A DNA stretch of 64,000 nucleotides from Parastagonospora avenae f. sp. tritici 18332-5 (Eukaryota > Ascomycota > Dothideomycetes > Pleosporales > Phaeosphaeriaceae). Positions within the stretch are counted from its first letter, which is position 1, and every line of letters begins with the position of its first letter. The stretch spans positions 248,001 to 312,000 of the forward strand of contig JAFJTR010000008.1 of the NCBI GenBank assembly GCA_022559985.1. Direction: 5' to 3'. Below, one piece after another: positions 31,994-44,674 of the stretch. The notes below the pieces were generated by a model. It made no database searches, had not been told where the DNA came from, and saw only the letters and a program-made list of their open reading frames with translations. Position numbers and translations under genes: made by a program.

Positions 31994-32790
31994 CTACTCG
32001 TCGTTGACCTTCTCTCCGCCAGGAAGGTCCTTCTCGGACTTGGACTGGACCAACATGCCCTTGTAGCCGGTGATGGGCTCGGTTCCTTGGGACTGCGATG
32101 TGTTAGCGATACGGTGATAGAGATAGGTATATAGTTCCACATACCTTCAGGTACTCCTCGGAAGCCTCTTGCCATTCCTTGGTCATGGTGCGCGGTCGGA
32201 TGGGGCTGGCGAACATGCGGGTGAAGGCGAAGATGGCGAAGGCAGCGCAGATAACACCAGCAGACAGGAAGAAGACGTTGCGGCCCTCATCCGGAGGCGG
32301 GGGTCGTCGAGGACCGTGGGGACCGAAAGCGATGTAGTATGCTGTGGAAGAACGTGTCGTTAGCAAGTTGTCCTTATCGATGACTCTGGACGCTTCGTGA
32401 TAGGTTCGCGCTCGGCGTATTGGTGATGCGGGCCACCTTGATCACCTCGATAAAAACACCAATACGTCATGCCAGTACCCATCACGTCTCGTCTTTCTCC
32501 AAAGGGGTCTACGCACCGGCCTTCTTCTCCTGCATAGTCATCTCCTTCCAGTCCACCTTCATGCGGTCCCTAAGCGACATCCACAAGTCGGCCTGCTCCT
32601 GGGGAGGCATGTCTTCCCATCGCTTCTCGATGTTGGCGAGGGTGGGGTTGGAAATGGCGTGCGAGGACTGGCGGGTCTGCTGAAGCTGGCAAGCTACCGG
32701 GGCAGCTCTGGGGAGAGCTGTGCGGGTCGCGACCGATGACATGACGCTGGCCGAGCTCCTAGAAGCCCGGACGATCGAGGTGCGCAACAT
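31994..32790 (-). CDS. COX5: Cytochrome c oxidase subunit IV/Cox5
   Basis: Nucleus-encoded inner-membrane subunit of respiratory complex IV. Three exons (minus): 32790-32517, 32341-32145 and 32092-31994, giving 189 residues. The N-terminus is a clear mitochondrial presequence (MLRTSIVRASRSSASVMSSV). The mature part begins near SSHAISNPTLANIEKRWEDM, with PPQEQADLWMSLRDRMKVDW and EMTMQEKKA as the conserved matrix domain. After AYYIAFGPHGPR comes one membrane helix (VFFLSAGVICAAFAIFAFTR), then the intermembrane-space tail MTKEWQEASEEYLKSQG. The start at 32790 was chosen because it begins the presequence; the frame stays open upstream without protein-like content. Confidence 0.94.
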
Positions 32791-34769
32791 GGCGGCGGGT
32801 GGAGTGGAGATTGTCGTAAAATGTAAAGAAAAGGAAGAAGCTTCCCGTCGAGGGACCTGCGCTTGCCAATGGGTTGGTGGTGGTGATGGGGGGAGGTCGG
32901 CACAAGGAGCAATTCGCGAAAATGAGGTCGGTCGCTGCGGCACGCCAAGCCCATCGACATGGCATGATCCGTCCACACGTTATTTTGCCTTAGTCATCGG
33001 GCCTCCTACCTTCACCTTCACGACTGCATTTGCATGTTAACTTTCCATGAACAAAGCCAATGTCGAGCATCGTTGCTTTTCTGTGAGGTCAATCGTTGCT
33101 GGGTCGTTCTTCCCTTGACTTTTCGCACAAAATCGTTGGACAGATGTTTGCCGAGGGGATCGTCTCGAGTCTGAACAACACGAGGGGCTCCAGGACTACA
33201 TATGAAGCGATGAACTGAGATCAAACTACATATCAATTGTCGCGTGTTGACGACCTGATATATCTGTATGTGTTACAGGAGATCATCCAGTAAGCTGGGT
33301 TCAGGGTACTCACGCACAAAAAGCTCGCAAACTGGCTCATGTGCATGTCAATCACCTCTGGTGCAACATGGTCGCAACCTTATCACCAAGCTGGGTATCT
33401 ATAATACCTCTCTTTGGCTATAGTGGATAATGATTAGGATCCTGAATGTTCTTTCCAGTTCCAACCGAGCTGTATGGACGAACCTCCAGGGCTTGGAACA
33501 CTCCTATGAATCACGTGATGATTGGTGAACAATTGCCCAGGTGCCCAGGTGGAACAAATCCAATATCAGCAGTCAGACGATCGTATCCTGCAGCTCGTAG
33601 CGTGGGTATTACAGAGACAACATCGCCATGATCGATCTGTACGATCCGAGCACATGTACCTAGGTAGGTAGATACATCAAGTTCAACGAAGCCCACAACC
33701 GAGGTTAGGCCATCGTCTACACGAGCTCACGAAGGATGCAAGCTCGAGCTGTCAGCCCTACAAGCTCTCAGACCACCCATCGAACGTTTGCCTCGCCACT
33801 GGTTTTATGCAGGTACCTTCAGGAGCTTCGCACGCCATTGTGGCACAAGTCGATCAGGTGGTGGTCTCTAGCTAATCCCTCGTCTAGCTCCCCATGTCGG
33901 CCGCGGATGCGTTGCTCTTCACCACTCATCCCCAACACCGACCGTTGACTTGGCGCTGCAATTCTCGGAGGTTACACCAAGAGCTCGTCTCAACAGCTAG
34001 TCCGGTCCCGCTGTGCCGTCCTTTGTTTTATCTCATCGAATGACCAAAAGAGCCTGCAAACGTGTGCTCGGGCACGTCCTTTCCATACCCATGAGTTGCT
34101 TTTGACAGCTAGTCAATGTCATCCCACCGACACGCCGCATTACGATACGCGCGCATAGCTGTTTGGTAAGCAGTATCTTGACTGAGATTGCCACGCCGGT
34201 TGCGCTTTGGGTTCCGGTAGCCAAGCTTACGATGTGCAGCCAATTTGCAAGGATGAGGTTTCGACCACAGCGCGGGCTACGAGACTACGAAAGTATGAGA
34301 GTTCGTTCCCGAGATCAAGAGTCCCTTGAGAGCCTCGGGCATGTATTGAATGCTAGAGTGAACGTAGCCGAGCTGCAATAGGCCTCCGTCTGGTTCCGCG
34401 CGCCCTCCACGACAAACACGCGCCCGAGGTAGCATGCATTCTAGAACGCAGGTTGCAGCACCCGGCCGGATACGTGGAGTGGGAGGGCAACAAGTATATT
34501 ATTGGACCCGGCCGTGCTGCGTATCGGATTAGAGAAAAAGTATAGCCTGTGACGCAAAGACCTGAACGAGACGTTCAAACTACATAAGCGGGGCAAGCTC
34601 CTTCCCCCCCACCAGGCCCAACAAACACCGCGCCTTCCCAGACAACAAATCTCTTCTCTTCCATTCCACCTCAATCCCATCTTCCATTTAAACAGTGAGC
34701 GCGCCTCTCATCTCCCAATTCCCCGTTACTTCAATACTAAACTCTCCTCAGCACAAGAATATACACATC
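32791..34769. other. Gene-poor divergent interval COX5 / GAPDH
   Basis: Nearly 2 kb without a supported gene. It contains the COX5 promoter at the left, and at the right a C/T-rich tract (about 34590-34760, including a C8 run near 34607) typical of strong fungal glycolytic promoters. Short ORFs in the middle show no motifs. I found no tRNA or transposon remnant. Confidence 0.45.
34590..34769 (+). promoter_or_regulatory. Pyrimidine-rich GAPDH core promoter and leader
   Basis: Dense CT blocks (CTCCTTCCCCCCCACC, CTCTTCTCTTCCATTCCACC, CTCATCTCCCAATTCCCC) run up to the ATG at 34770. Such CT-boxes mark transcription starts of highly expressed fungal genes such as gpdA. The assignment is by composition only. 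Confidence 0.6.
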
Positions 34770-36020
34770 ATGGTCGTCAAGGTGAGCTTCTCTTACCCCG
34801 CCTGAGCTCATAGCAGCAATTGACAGTCGCACACAGGTTGGTATCAACGGCTTCGGTCGCATTGGCCGCATCGTCTTCCGCAATGCGTATGTATTCCATC
34901 ATCGTGAGCTACAGTTGAGCGATCTAGCTGACGCCGACCCAGCATCGAGCACAACGACGTCGAGATCGTCGCCGTCAACGACCCCTTCATCGAGCCACAC
35001 TACGCTGTAAGCAATCCGCGCCTTCTTCGCAAGCTCCAAACCGCCTGGAGATCGTACTGCAGAATACGGGCTAACACATATCTAGGCCTATATGCTGAAG
35101 TATGACAGCCAGCACGGCCAGTTTAAGGGTGACATCAAGGTCGAGGGCAACGATCTGACCATCAACGGCAAGACCATCCGTTTCTACACCGAGAAGGACC
35201 CCGCCAACATCCCATGGAGCGAGACCGGCGCATACTACGTCGTTGAGTCCACCGGTGTCTTCACCACCACCGACAAGGCCAAGGCCCACTTGAAGGGTGG
35301 AGCCAAGAAGGTCGTCATCTCCGCTCCCTCGGCTGATGCGCCCATGTTCGTCATGGGTGTCAACAACGAGACCTACACAAAGGACATCGAGGTGCTCTCC
35401 AACGCCTCCTGCACAACCAACTGCTTGGCTCCCCTCGCCAAGGTCATCCACGACAAGTTCACCATCATTGAGGGTTTGATGACCACCGTCCACTCCTACA
35501 CCGCCACCCAGAAGGTCGTTGACGGCCCCTCTGCTAAGGACTGGCGTGGTGGCCGCACTGCGGCCCAGAACATCATCCCCAGCAGCACTGGTGCCGCCAA
35601 GGCTGTTGGCAAGGTCATTCCTGATCTCAACGGCAAGCTCACCGGAATGTCCATGCGTGTTCCCACCTCCAACGTTTCCGTGGTTGACTTGACTGTCCGC
35701 CTCGAGAAGGGTGCTACCTACGATGAGATCAAGGAGGCCGTCAAGGCCGCCGCTGACGGTCCTCTTAACGGTATGTATACGTTCACTGGGTGAATAGACA
35801 TCGCTAAATCTATATAGGCATTCTCGGATACACTGAGGACGAGATCGTCTCCACCGACTTGAACGGTGACACCCGCTCTTCCATCTTCGACGCCAAGGCT
35901 GGTATCTCCCTGAACAAGAACTTCGTCAAGCTCGTCTCCTGGTACGACAACGAGTGGGGTTACTCCCGCCGTGTCCTCGACCTCTTGGTATACATTGCCA
36001 AGGTCGATGGTAACGCCTAG
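34770..36020 (+). CDS. gpdA: Glyceraldehyde-3-phosphate dehydrogenase
   Basis: NAD-dependent oxidation and phosphorylation of glyceraldehyde 3-phosphate in glycolysis. Five exons: 34770-34781, 34837-34886, 34943-35006, 35086-35770 and 35818-36020; 337 residues, exactly the family length. The 12-nt first exon encodes only MVVK. The Rossmann motif follows as VGINGFGRIGRIVFRNA. The catalytic nucleophile is in SNASCTTNCLAPL (Cys151), with the partner His in TTVHSYTATQK. The C-terminus has WYDNEWGYSRRVLDLL. Codon use is strongly biased to C-ending codons, as in highly expressed genes. It is cytosolic. Confidence 0.98.
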
Positions 36021-37992
36021 GAATCAGGACGGAGCCAGGCCATGCCTAAACTCTGATTCGCATCTTCACCTGATTTGATACCTGAGAAAGATTGCGAGGT
36101 GTATGCAGCAACAAAATTATGCTAGACATGACATGAATGAACAATAATCACACAAACCATGGTCCCTTCTGCGAGATATGATATTTTACTGTTGATGAGT
36201 CCTTCTACAAAGCTCCCTCGCCCGCTCAGACCCCTGCTGTCGCCTGTCACTAGCGTACATACCGCAGCTAGTTTCCGAGGCAACTCCTGCACCTGCATGT
36301 CTCATCGTGCGGATCACGTCTTCCTTAGTTCCCGAGACCTGATTTGTTTTTAGCCTCGCTTGAGAAAACCTGGAGTCGCGTGAGGGACGTACGGGGTACG
36401 GGACGGGAAGAATCGGGTGCAGGATCATATCGGAAGCACAAGCTAACACTGGAACAGCCTCGGTGGCTAGCGACGGCCTTACAACGTGCGAGATGTAGTC
36501 AATGGCTTCCGAGGTATACACGGCTCTACATTTTGGTTCTGAAATTGGTTAGATTTTGGCATCGAGGGAGCTCGGAAAAGTCGTTAGGAACTGGAGGGTT
36601 GCCTTGAGGTCATACCTGACCAATTGAGCAATGAGCGGTAAATCTACACCTTGAAGGTGTAGGATCGACATTACTACAGCATTCGATGACTAAAGCGATC
36701 TCATACCCATAGTAACTTATGCAAGCTCGCTGAGCTAAGCCAGACAGTCTGATGTACTGTGTCTTGGCACGTTGGGAAAACGTGCGGTTGCGTAAGGACA
36801 TCTTCGTGTTTTAACGGCGTAGAAACACGCCTGGGCTCTGATTATAGCTTTGGGATTATAACCGTCATCACTACCAACTGGCCTGATTTCGAGTTGTGCT
36901 GTAGATACATTGATGGTCACAGATAGGATGCATTTCGGACGCAGATATGCTTAGATTTTCAGTGACAGAATTGCTTTTTAAACAAAAGCTATCGTTGAGT
37001 CGTAAGAGTTATCTGATCATGAAAGCAAATTGGAGATTTACTGCCAGATGGTACCTAGTAGTCAAGTCGATGAGACTTTCGAAGCGAGAAGGAATGGCTA
37101 CTGGCAGACGTTTGTTGACATTGAAACACGGGCCATCGCCGCGCACAAGCTTTCTCATAAAATGGCTTCAACTGATGATGTTTCCGAAGGAAAGTCCATT
37201 CGTAGGAGATCGCGAAGATCAAGGGGAAATTGACGCTAACGCCTTGGCGCTACTTTAGTCTCCACACTTCTTGTGCTCTACAAGTTCATCAGATACCGCG
37301 TACACAAACATCAACTTTACTTCCTAACAATTAGTGTCTAAGCTGAGAGTTCGAGTAATTGCTAGAGCCCTCACAGCATACTTACAAAACGCGTGATTGG
37401 GCAATCGCGCATGTGGATAACACCTGTTGCTGTTTGCGCCGAAGTGAGACCTCAGAGGAACACGAGCATGAACTTTACTTACACCAACATAGACTCGCAC
37501 ACCTATGAGGCTACTGCAGATACAATAGGCAGACTGTCACTCTTACCGCAAATATCGCTGTGTCGGCAGACGGCCAGGAATCACCTTTTTCCTTTTTAAG
37601 CTTTCTACTTCTGCTTTCTGGAGATCAACAACCTCCATGCTGTGAGGACGCGCGAAGTAAGTGAAACGAGGGATTTCATTCGCACGGCTCTCTCCCTGTA
37701 TCAAAGTGTGCTAGCCAGGGCAAGGCTTGGCTCGCCGGGTGCCGTTCATACAAGCTTTCCTCCACCCACAGCGTGTGTATGACGGCATTGCTCCACCCGC
37801 TCCCACCCTGAGCTGCCCTGCAGGATCCTCGGCGCATGAATCAGACTGTTTCATTTGATCGGCATGCGTAGCCACATGCTCAATAAAGCGAAGCATGCTA
37901 TCTGCTAGACACTAACAAAAAGTCAGTTGTCAACAGATCGTCGAGGATAGAAGCGCGGCGTCAGCGCCCGCTTCACTGGGCTCACCGCAGCC
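36021..37992. other. Gene-poor interval GAPDH / HDA1
   Basis: About 2 kb, AT-richer than the surrounding genes (especially 36900-37060 and 37300-37620). It contains a near-perfect palindrome CTACACCTTGAAGGTGTAG (36644-36662) and a hairpin GGTCATACCTGACC (36608-36621). A 60-codon open frame near 37048-37233 (MVPSSQVDETFEARRNGYWQ at its start) reads somewhat like protein but has no recognisable relatives and no upstream exon that I could phase. It might be a gene relic. No other feature was found. Confidence 0.35.
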
Positions 37993-40857
37993 ATGGATAG
38001 CGAAGATTATCCTATGGCTGATGAGGAGTCCATAATAGCCTCGACAGAGCTGAATGGCGATATGCTGCCTTCTACGGTAGACCCATCCAAGCTCGGACTT
38101 CAAAATCCAGCCCACTTCCATAACGACTCATTGCCATTTCACAGCCCATCCAAAACCTCACAAGCTTTCCGGCCAAGCGGTCACAACGAGAGCGACTACA
38201 GAGCACGAAAGTCGACAGATGACATGGACATCTCAACACCAAGGAGCCAATCAAGCCCAGAAGTGCGTATACCACCCAAACCACGGGCAATTGCTCTCCC
38301 ATATGCGTCATCAAAGACAGGGTTGGTGTATGACTCTCGCATGCGGTTCCATGCAGAGTTGCCCAGCATGACGCTCAATGCAGACGACATACACCCGGAA
38401 GATCCACGGCGTATACACTCCATCTTCGAAGAGATCAGACAAGCAGGCCTGGTAGGCTCATCTACTGCACCGGAAGATGAGCAGACCGAGCAGCATTGCT
38501 GGCGAATCGCCATTCGCCCCGCCAGCCGTCCTGAGATTTTGTTGATTCATACCGAGGAGCACTACGAACTCGTAAAGTCATTACAATGTAAGCCTCAAGA
38601 CCTGGATGTAGACGACCGCTAATACTCGCTGCAGATATGAAATCAGAAGAATTGAAGTACGAAGCCGAGCAACTGGACTCCATTTACTTCAATCATGCAA
38701 CCTTTGAGTGCGCAAAACTCGCAGCAGGAGGAGCCATCGAAGCTTGTAAAGCAGTAGTCCAGGGTTCTGTGCGCAATGCAATCGCCATAGTTCGACCTCC
38801 AGGACATCACGCGGAGAGTAACCAACCTTCTGGATTCTGCATCTTCAACAATGTGCCAATAGCAACACGCGTGTGTCAAGAAGCATATCCAGAAACATGC
38901 CGCAAAGTCATGATCCTCGACTGGGACGTACATCATGGCAACGGAATCCAGCATGCATTTTACAACGATCCCAACGTGCTCTACATCTCCCTCCATGTGT
39001 TTCGGGGTGGTAATTTCTACCCGAACCTCCCGGATGGGGACCTAGACTACTGCGGGGAGGGCCCTGGTGAGGGCAAGAACGTCAACGTTCCCTGGGCCGA
39101 CCATGGGATGGGAGATGCAGAGTACTTGTACGCATTCCAAGAGGTTGTAATGCCTATTGCTACCGAATTCGATCCAGACCTGGTCATAATTTCTGCTGGC
39201 TTCGACGCAGCAGAAGGGGATATCCTGGGTGGATGTTTTGTAACTCCTGCCGCGTACGGACACATGACCCACATGCTCATGCGCTTAGCCAGAGGCAAGC
39301 TTGTGGTATGTCTCGAGGGAGGCTACAACTTGCGATCAATCGCGCGATCCGCATTGGCGGTGACCCGTGTACTCATGCTTGAGCCTCCGGATCGACTGCA
39401 AGAAGATATGCCTGCACCCAAGGACAGCGCAGTCTACACCATCGAGCAGGTAAAGCGCCAGCATTCAAGGTACTGGAAATGCATGTATCCGAAGCATCTC
39501 GACAGGAGTGATCCTGGCTACAAGAATACTCATCGATTACACGAAGTTGTGAGAGAGTGGCAGAGTCTGCGACTATCACAGGACCATGCCATGACACCTG
39601 TACCCTTGGTAATCAACAGGACGGGTCTTGCTCAAACCTTCGAACACAACGTCATCGCTACGTAAGTTTAATACTATCAGTCCCTGGATAATCCCGCTGA
39701 CTGTACCAGGCCTGGTTTCATGGGTCGCCACCCACTACTATTGATCTTTCATGATCCTCCATCTTTCCGAGATCATGAAGACCCTGTCACGGGGAAGCGA
39801 GAACTCCACAACACCTGGCTTGTAAGTAGTAGTACAGTCTTGCGCTGTATCGACACTGACTTTGAATGTGAAGACTGATGTCACCAAGAGGTACATTGAT
39901 TGGGCTTTGAACAACAAGTTCGAGGTGATTGATGTAAACATCCCAAAGATCGTTTCTGTCGAAGATGCAAGTCACAAATTTCCGGGAGACATTCATGGAC
40001 TGACGATAGGACAGCCTGAGGATGGATATGTCAGAGCTGACGACTCGGAAAAACGCGCACATCAGACACGGGAATTGGCAGCGTATATTTGGGAGAACTA
40101 TATCGAGTGAGTACACTATTCGTTTGAGATGCAGCAATTACTAACGCCAAGATAGGCCCCACGACGCAACACAAGTGTTCTTCATGGGCATCGGAGACGC
40201 CTACGCTGGCTTGGTGGATCTTCTGAGCAACTATGGTAAGCTTCTCAGCAGCCGAACAGAAATCAACGCTAACTTGTCGTATAGAAAACTGTACAGAACC
40301 AGACAGTGTCGTCGAGTGTCTAATTGGCTTTGTGGCCGAGACCACGATTCAATCAATAAAGCGGCCCACAGACGACACCATAGCACATTGGTATTATGCA
40401 GTAAGACATATCTATCTACACCTCCCTGAGCACATACTGACTCGTCACCCAACAGCATTCCAAGATCTTCGTCAAGAACAGCCATTTCGTCTGGGACCCA
40501 TCCCGCCAACGTAAGCTCCGTCGCAAGCTCGGAAATCTCATCCAGTCGCCGGAAGATACTTTGGACGCCATGCTCGAAGCGCACATGGAAGATGTGCAAA
40601 AGTTTCTCCTTGAGAAAACAGTCGAATATGCAGAGACGAACGACGTCTCTAGTCTGACAGACGATCAAATCCCCGCAACCGGCCCCTTGCGTAGTCCTCC
40701 TTCACTTGCGAGAGCCTTCACGCCCAGGGCAAGGCAGGAGAGCATGTCCGACGCGCTGAAGAGCCCGAAACTGCCCGCCGTGGGTTTCTTCAGCGTACCG
40801 TCGCATAGCCCGAGGAGTCCGAGGAGTCCGTTGAAGAGGGGAGCCATCCGCGAATAG
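37993..40857 (+). CDS. HDA1: Class II histone deacetylase Hda1 with C-terminal Arb2-like domain
   Basis: Zinc-dependent removal of acetyl groups from histone tails (in yeast H3 and H2B), giving repressed chromatin. Seven exons: 37993-38587, 38635-39661, 39710-39821, 39874-40106, 40156-40235, 40285-40400 and 40456-40857, totalling 854 residues. A Ser/Pro-rich N-terminus leads into the deacetylase domain at about 105-500: VRPPGHHAESNQPSGFC (His pair near 256-257), LDWDVHHGNGIQHAF (zinc Asp), SAGFDAAEGD and CLEGGYNLRSIA, with all catalytic residues present. The C-terminal part (HPLLLIFHDPPSFRDHE, VFFMGIGDAYAGLVDLL, HSKIFVKNSHFVWDPSRQRK) is the Arb2-like domain used for partner binding. Start ATG 37993 is the first in frame; ATGs further in are possible. 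Confidence 0.95.
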
Positions 40858-42423
40858 TTGATCGATTAGCATTACCCAGCGGCATACATTTTCCTTTTGA
40901 TTAGCACGCCCGGCTCGCTTCTGCATTTCGGTGCAGTTCAGCGATACCTCGACATTTTATATGCGTGCATCTCTTGATTCCATAATTCGCATGTAGCAGT
41001 GACATTAGAAGACGTCGCTCGAAGCAATCCAGACTACTCCGATATCCGTACATGACTCTGCAGATGAATGTGGTGTCGCGCCTAAGATGCCCATGTGTAG
41101 AACGGCTCATCTGATACCAGTCTACTCAGTCTACTATTTGAGCAGCACTTGCGTTGGTGCCTTAAATGCACACTCTGCGCAATCCCGTGCATGCGCAAAC
41201 GCCCGCAACAATTTCTCTCATGACGTACGCGCGCAATCGCGTGTAAATAGTGCTCCCACAACACAACAGGCATATTGCTAAAGCAGATATATATCATTAA
41301 CTTCAGAAATCTATCAAAAAGAACACGCTCGGCCGCTCTACTAAGGTGGTCCGGAGGTTCGCCTCATGGCTTGCTTTGATTTGGGTGACCAGTGTTCCTT
41401 TTTTTGCACGTGGGTTCGAGATTTAATTGGGGGACATGGATGTGATTTTTAGTGATTTATGAGGACAGATAGATAGATAGACGTACCGCGGATGCAGGTT
41501 GCAGGTCGTCACTTTGTTCACATGGCATTTCTTACCAAGTCTCGTTAGGCATTATGATGGTTTGTATGCACCAGAACTGAAATGTAGGTGTTATCCATGT
41601 ACAAAACAGTTGAGGCTGCATGACTTCAAGATTCTCTTGTCGCTTCATTATGTATTGATTAGCCCTTGAGCTCATTCATGCTTGTATATAAGATGACAGT
41701 CGGTTTTTAATACTAAGCCGAGATCATCCAGCATGTATGCGGATTATTGCAGTATTCAGTGACCTGGCTACACTTCCATCCTCTCCGCCATACCTATGCC
41801 TAGTGGATGCTGAAGTATATGGATGAATGTATCTGTAGCTACGCGTGGCTGTACATGATGATAGGGGTGTGCTGAAGAGGCCAGGCAATGCGTGTGGAAC
41901 GCAGCCTCAGCCTCTGCAGCTGGGAAAGCGATGTGAACTTGTAATCAGGTCGATACATAGTCTACTCGAATATGCATGCACTGTGACTCGTTCAACAAAT
42001 GGGTGTTACGTATGTACGCGGGGTTCGCTGCGCCATGTGAGAAGAGACAAGACAGGGTTACAAGAAAATGCTGTCAGTTGACTTCACTGTAACACCGTTG
42101 AGCCTTTCAGTCGTGCAGGTAAAGCGTACCATACGGGCGGCAGACATATTCCGGTGACTACCCGCGTGGCTGTGAGATGCGCTGACGAGTGCTCCCATGT
42201 TCGCTTCGCAGGTTCTGTGACACAGATGTGCTCCATGGAGAGTGCCAATAGACTTTCCCGGTATTGCTTCCCGATGGGGTTGTTCGCTTCGGCTGAGTTC
42301 GTTTTTATGTAGTCTCTTGTTCATTGCCTCTTGGTAGATTGACTGACAAGATCGCTCCATCGGACTCCCAAAGCCCTGTTGAACTTCACGTATTCGACAG
42401 ACAAGTCGACAAGACACTCAACT
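40858..42423. other. Intergenic, HDA1 to cupredoxin-like gene
   Basis: About 1.6 kb. It has a short GATA repeat (41466-41480), many ATA/TGTAT stretches and no protein-like ORF; a 119-codon minus ORF at 42058-42417 has no recognisable motif. Nothing further is supported. Confidence 0.4.
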
Positions 42424-43692
42424 ATGCATCACTTTCGGAAGTCGATTTGGCTGCTTGCCTTTCCGCCTATTTCACTCGTATTAGCTCAGAGCGATGGTGA
42501 CCCAACATCGATGTCTTTGGAAACGTCCTCGACCACTACGACTAGCACTGTGACTGAGGCAGAAGTAGAGCAATCGACACTCGCGACGTCTATAACACCT
42601 TCTCTCGCTCTACCACCTATCGTCAAGTCTCCTATCCTTGTCTCTTCTCAAGCCCATCTGTTCAAAAGATCAGCGGGACACCATACCATCAAAGTTGGTC
42701 CTGGCGCCGAGAACAAGTTCGAACCAGCGACACTACCTGACATACCTATCGGAGATGTGGTATCGTTCGAGTTCTACCCTAGGGGCCACTCCGTCGCACG
42801 CGCAGACTTCGAAAACCCGTGCGTGCCATATGAGTCGAATGGGGCAGATAGAAGTGGATTCTGGTCGGGAGATCAGATGCTTGAAGCTGGGGTACGTGCT
42901 CCCGTGCTGACTTTGAAGAAATATGCTGATTGCGTTTCAGACATCAACTTTTAATGTTACCCTCAAAAGCACGGAGCCCGTGTTCTTCTACTGCGCGGCA
43001 AAAGACTCCTGTCTTAAGCACCAGATGGTCGGCGTCATTAATCCTAATGGGACACAAACGCTAGAGAGGCAGATCGACGCAGCGAAAATGGCGACGCGCC
43101 AAATTGCACCTGGGGAGCTACCCTCATCTGAAGGCGGGTTCTCGTCTTCGGATTCTCCCTCACCAGGCGGATCTACTTCGACTCCTCACCCAGCAGATGG
43201 GCAGCATGGTCATTCACGTGGATTGTCCACCGCCGCAATCGTAGGGATATCAGTCGGTGCGGGGGCTTTCCTGGTAGTTTGTGCCGCGCTCTTCTTCTTC
43301 GTTGGGCGCTTGAAATCGCACAAGGAATTGATCCGACATCATGGCCAGGATAGTGCGGCGAAGCCTCAGGGCGTGGGAGGCGTCCACCGCGAGCCAGACT
43401 ATAGGCAATCAACATTCTCTCAGTCGCCGCAGTCACCACAGGGGGAATATCCACCAGCCTTTGGGAGTCCCTTGCCGGCGTATGCGGGACCACAGATAAA
43501 TATGAGAAGAATGCCGTCCCATAAGTACGTTGTCCGGGCTGCTGAGCGATAGGGTAATTGACTGACATATACTTTAGTGATCGCAAAAGCTCGCAACCGA
43601 TGGCTGCTGAGCTGCATTCGCCAACGCTTGGAAGACAAGGTTTCTCTGCGGAGTTGGAGGCCTCAAACGCATATTCGAAATGGCATGGCTAA
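42424..43692 (+). CDS. Secreted/membrane-anchored cupredoxin-domain serine-rich protein
   Basis: Three exons, 42424-42891, 42941-43524 and 43578-43692, all phases closing, 388 residues. The last exon replaces a premature stop and yields a plausible tail ending AYSKWHG. Order: signal peptide (MHHFRKSIWLLAFPPISLVL-AQS), Ser/Thr-rich stalk, and a cupredoxin-like domain at about 85-200 (HHTIKVGPGAENKFEPATLP; VVSFEFYPRGHSVARADFENP; TSTFNVTLKSTEPVFFYCAA, KDSCLKHQMVGVIN). The H...C...H...M ligand-like residues (His in RGHSV, Cys in FFYCA, His and Met in CLKHQM) could bind copper, as known for extracellular serine-rich fungal proteins. A transmembrane helix follows (AAIVGISVGAGAFLVVCAAL), then a cytoplasmic Pro/Ser/Gln tail. 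It is likely at the plasma membrane or cell wall. Confidence 0.8.
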
Positions 43693-44674
43693 GGTGCGAA
43701 TATGCAAGACTCGGATAGCTGTTATACATCAATGATGCACAGATTTCTGTAGCGGTTTGCCAATAATATCGGTGCTTCAACATGGCACTAATTGAAAGCT
43801 GAGTCCAAAGCTGTGCGACTCGGCGACACCTGCCCAACACTAGTTGTGCAACGGCGCTCCATTCTTTGAGCACATTTGGTAAATCTGACCGATGTTCGGA
43901 ATCTGTCTCTATCATCTGGGGTATCGTGGTATCGGGCCTTCTGACGATCTAGACGGACTCGTGACTGGCGCACTCAATCAATCAGCAGAGCACAATTGCA
44001 CACGTTGTCGGCGGAGTGCGGCTCCCGGCGTATCGCTCCGCGCGGCTTATTTGGAGCGTCAGTGCTACCGTTGCGCAGGCTAAGCAATGCGGAAGCTAAA
44101 CATGGATGAATTTTTCTTTGGTGTTTGGTGTTGGACAGGTCGGAGTTGGTCGCGCCTGCGAAGTAGGGCTTAGTCCCGTGCTGGACTGCGGCAACGAGAT
44201 GCCGATGACGAAGGACACGCCCAGGACCGCCGTTCGCTGGGCGCACAATGGGCGCGGTGAGAAATGCCAGTGGTCGCGCCACAAGGAGAACCACAGCAGG
44301 GCATTCGGCGTATCATGCTTCGCTGCAGGAGGTGAAGGGGTTCGTGACGGGGGACGGCCCAATAGACAGCCACAGATAGCGAACGTGTTTGCTGCAGTCC
44401 AAGGTAGGGGCGCCGACTGACTTGGACCCAAGCCAAGCTTCGCGCACCAGGAATGGATGGTGCAGGTGGCATCGCGCCTTTCTTCTTCGACGCCAGATGA
44501 GTCCATGCCGCAGCGTTTGCTCGACTGTTCCCTCCTCCTCCACGACCCGACCAGCATCGACTATGACGGTATTGGACAATCGCTGCGGGCATCTCCCTCC
44601 CCAACCGTAGCCCTAACAGAAGCATTGCCCTGCCGCCCATCGCTGCCAGCAGTCGTGCGCCGCGCAGCCTCGAC
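43693..44674. other. Intergenic upstream of the Pho80-like cyclin, may hide a 5' exon
   Basis: Just under 1 kb. The cyclin frame is open upstream of its first ATG from 44568 (after a TGA at 44565-44567) and reads like protein (LPNRSPNRSIALPPIAASSR), so a 5' exon may exist. A plausible acceptor is CCGTAG at 44605-44610, but I could not find a donor and ATG in phase. ORFs on the opposite strand here are antisense shadows. Confidence 0.4.

Noticed and set aside
36590..36690. tRNA-like A box (GCTCAATTGG on the minus strand) next to a palindrome
   Set aside because: No B box at the right distance and no acceptor stem.
36947..37258. Two-exon gene model joining ORFs through GTAAGA...CCAG
   Set aside because: The splice produces an immediate stop in the second exon.
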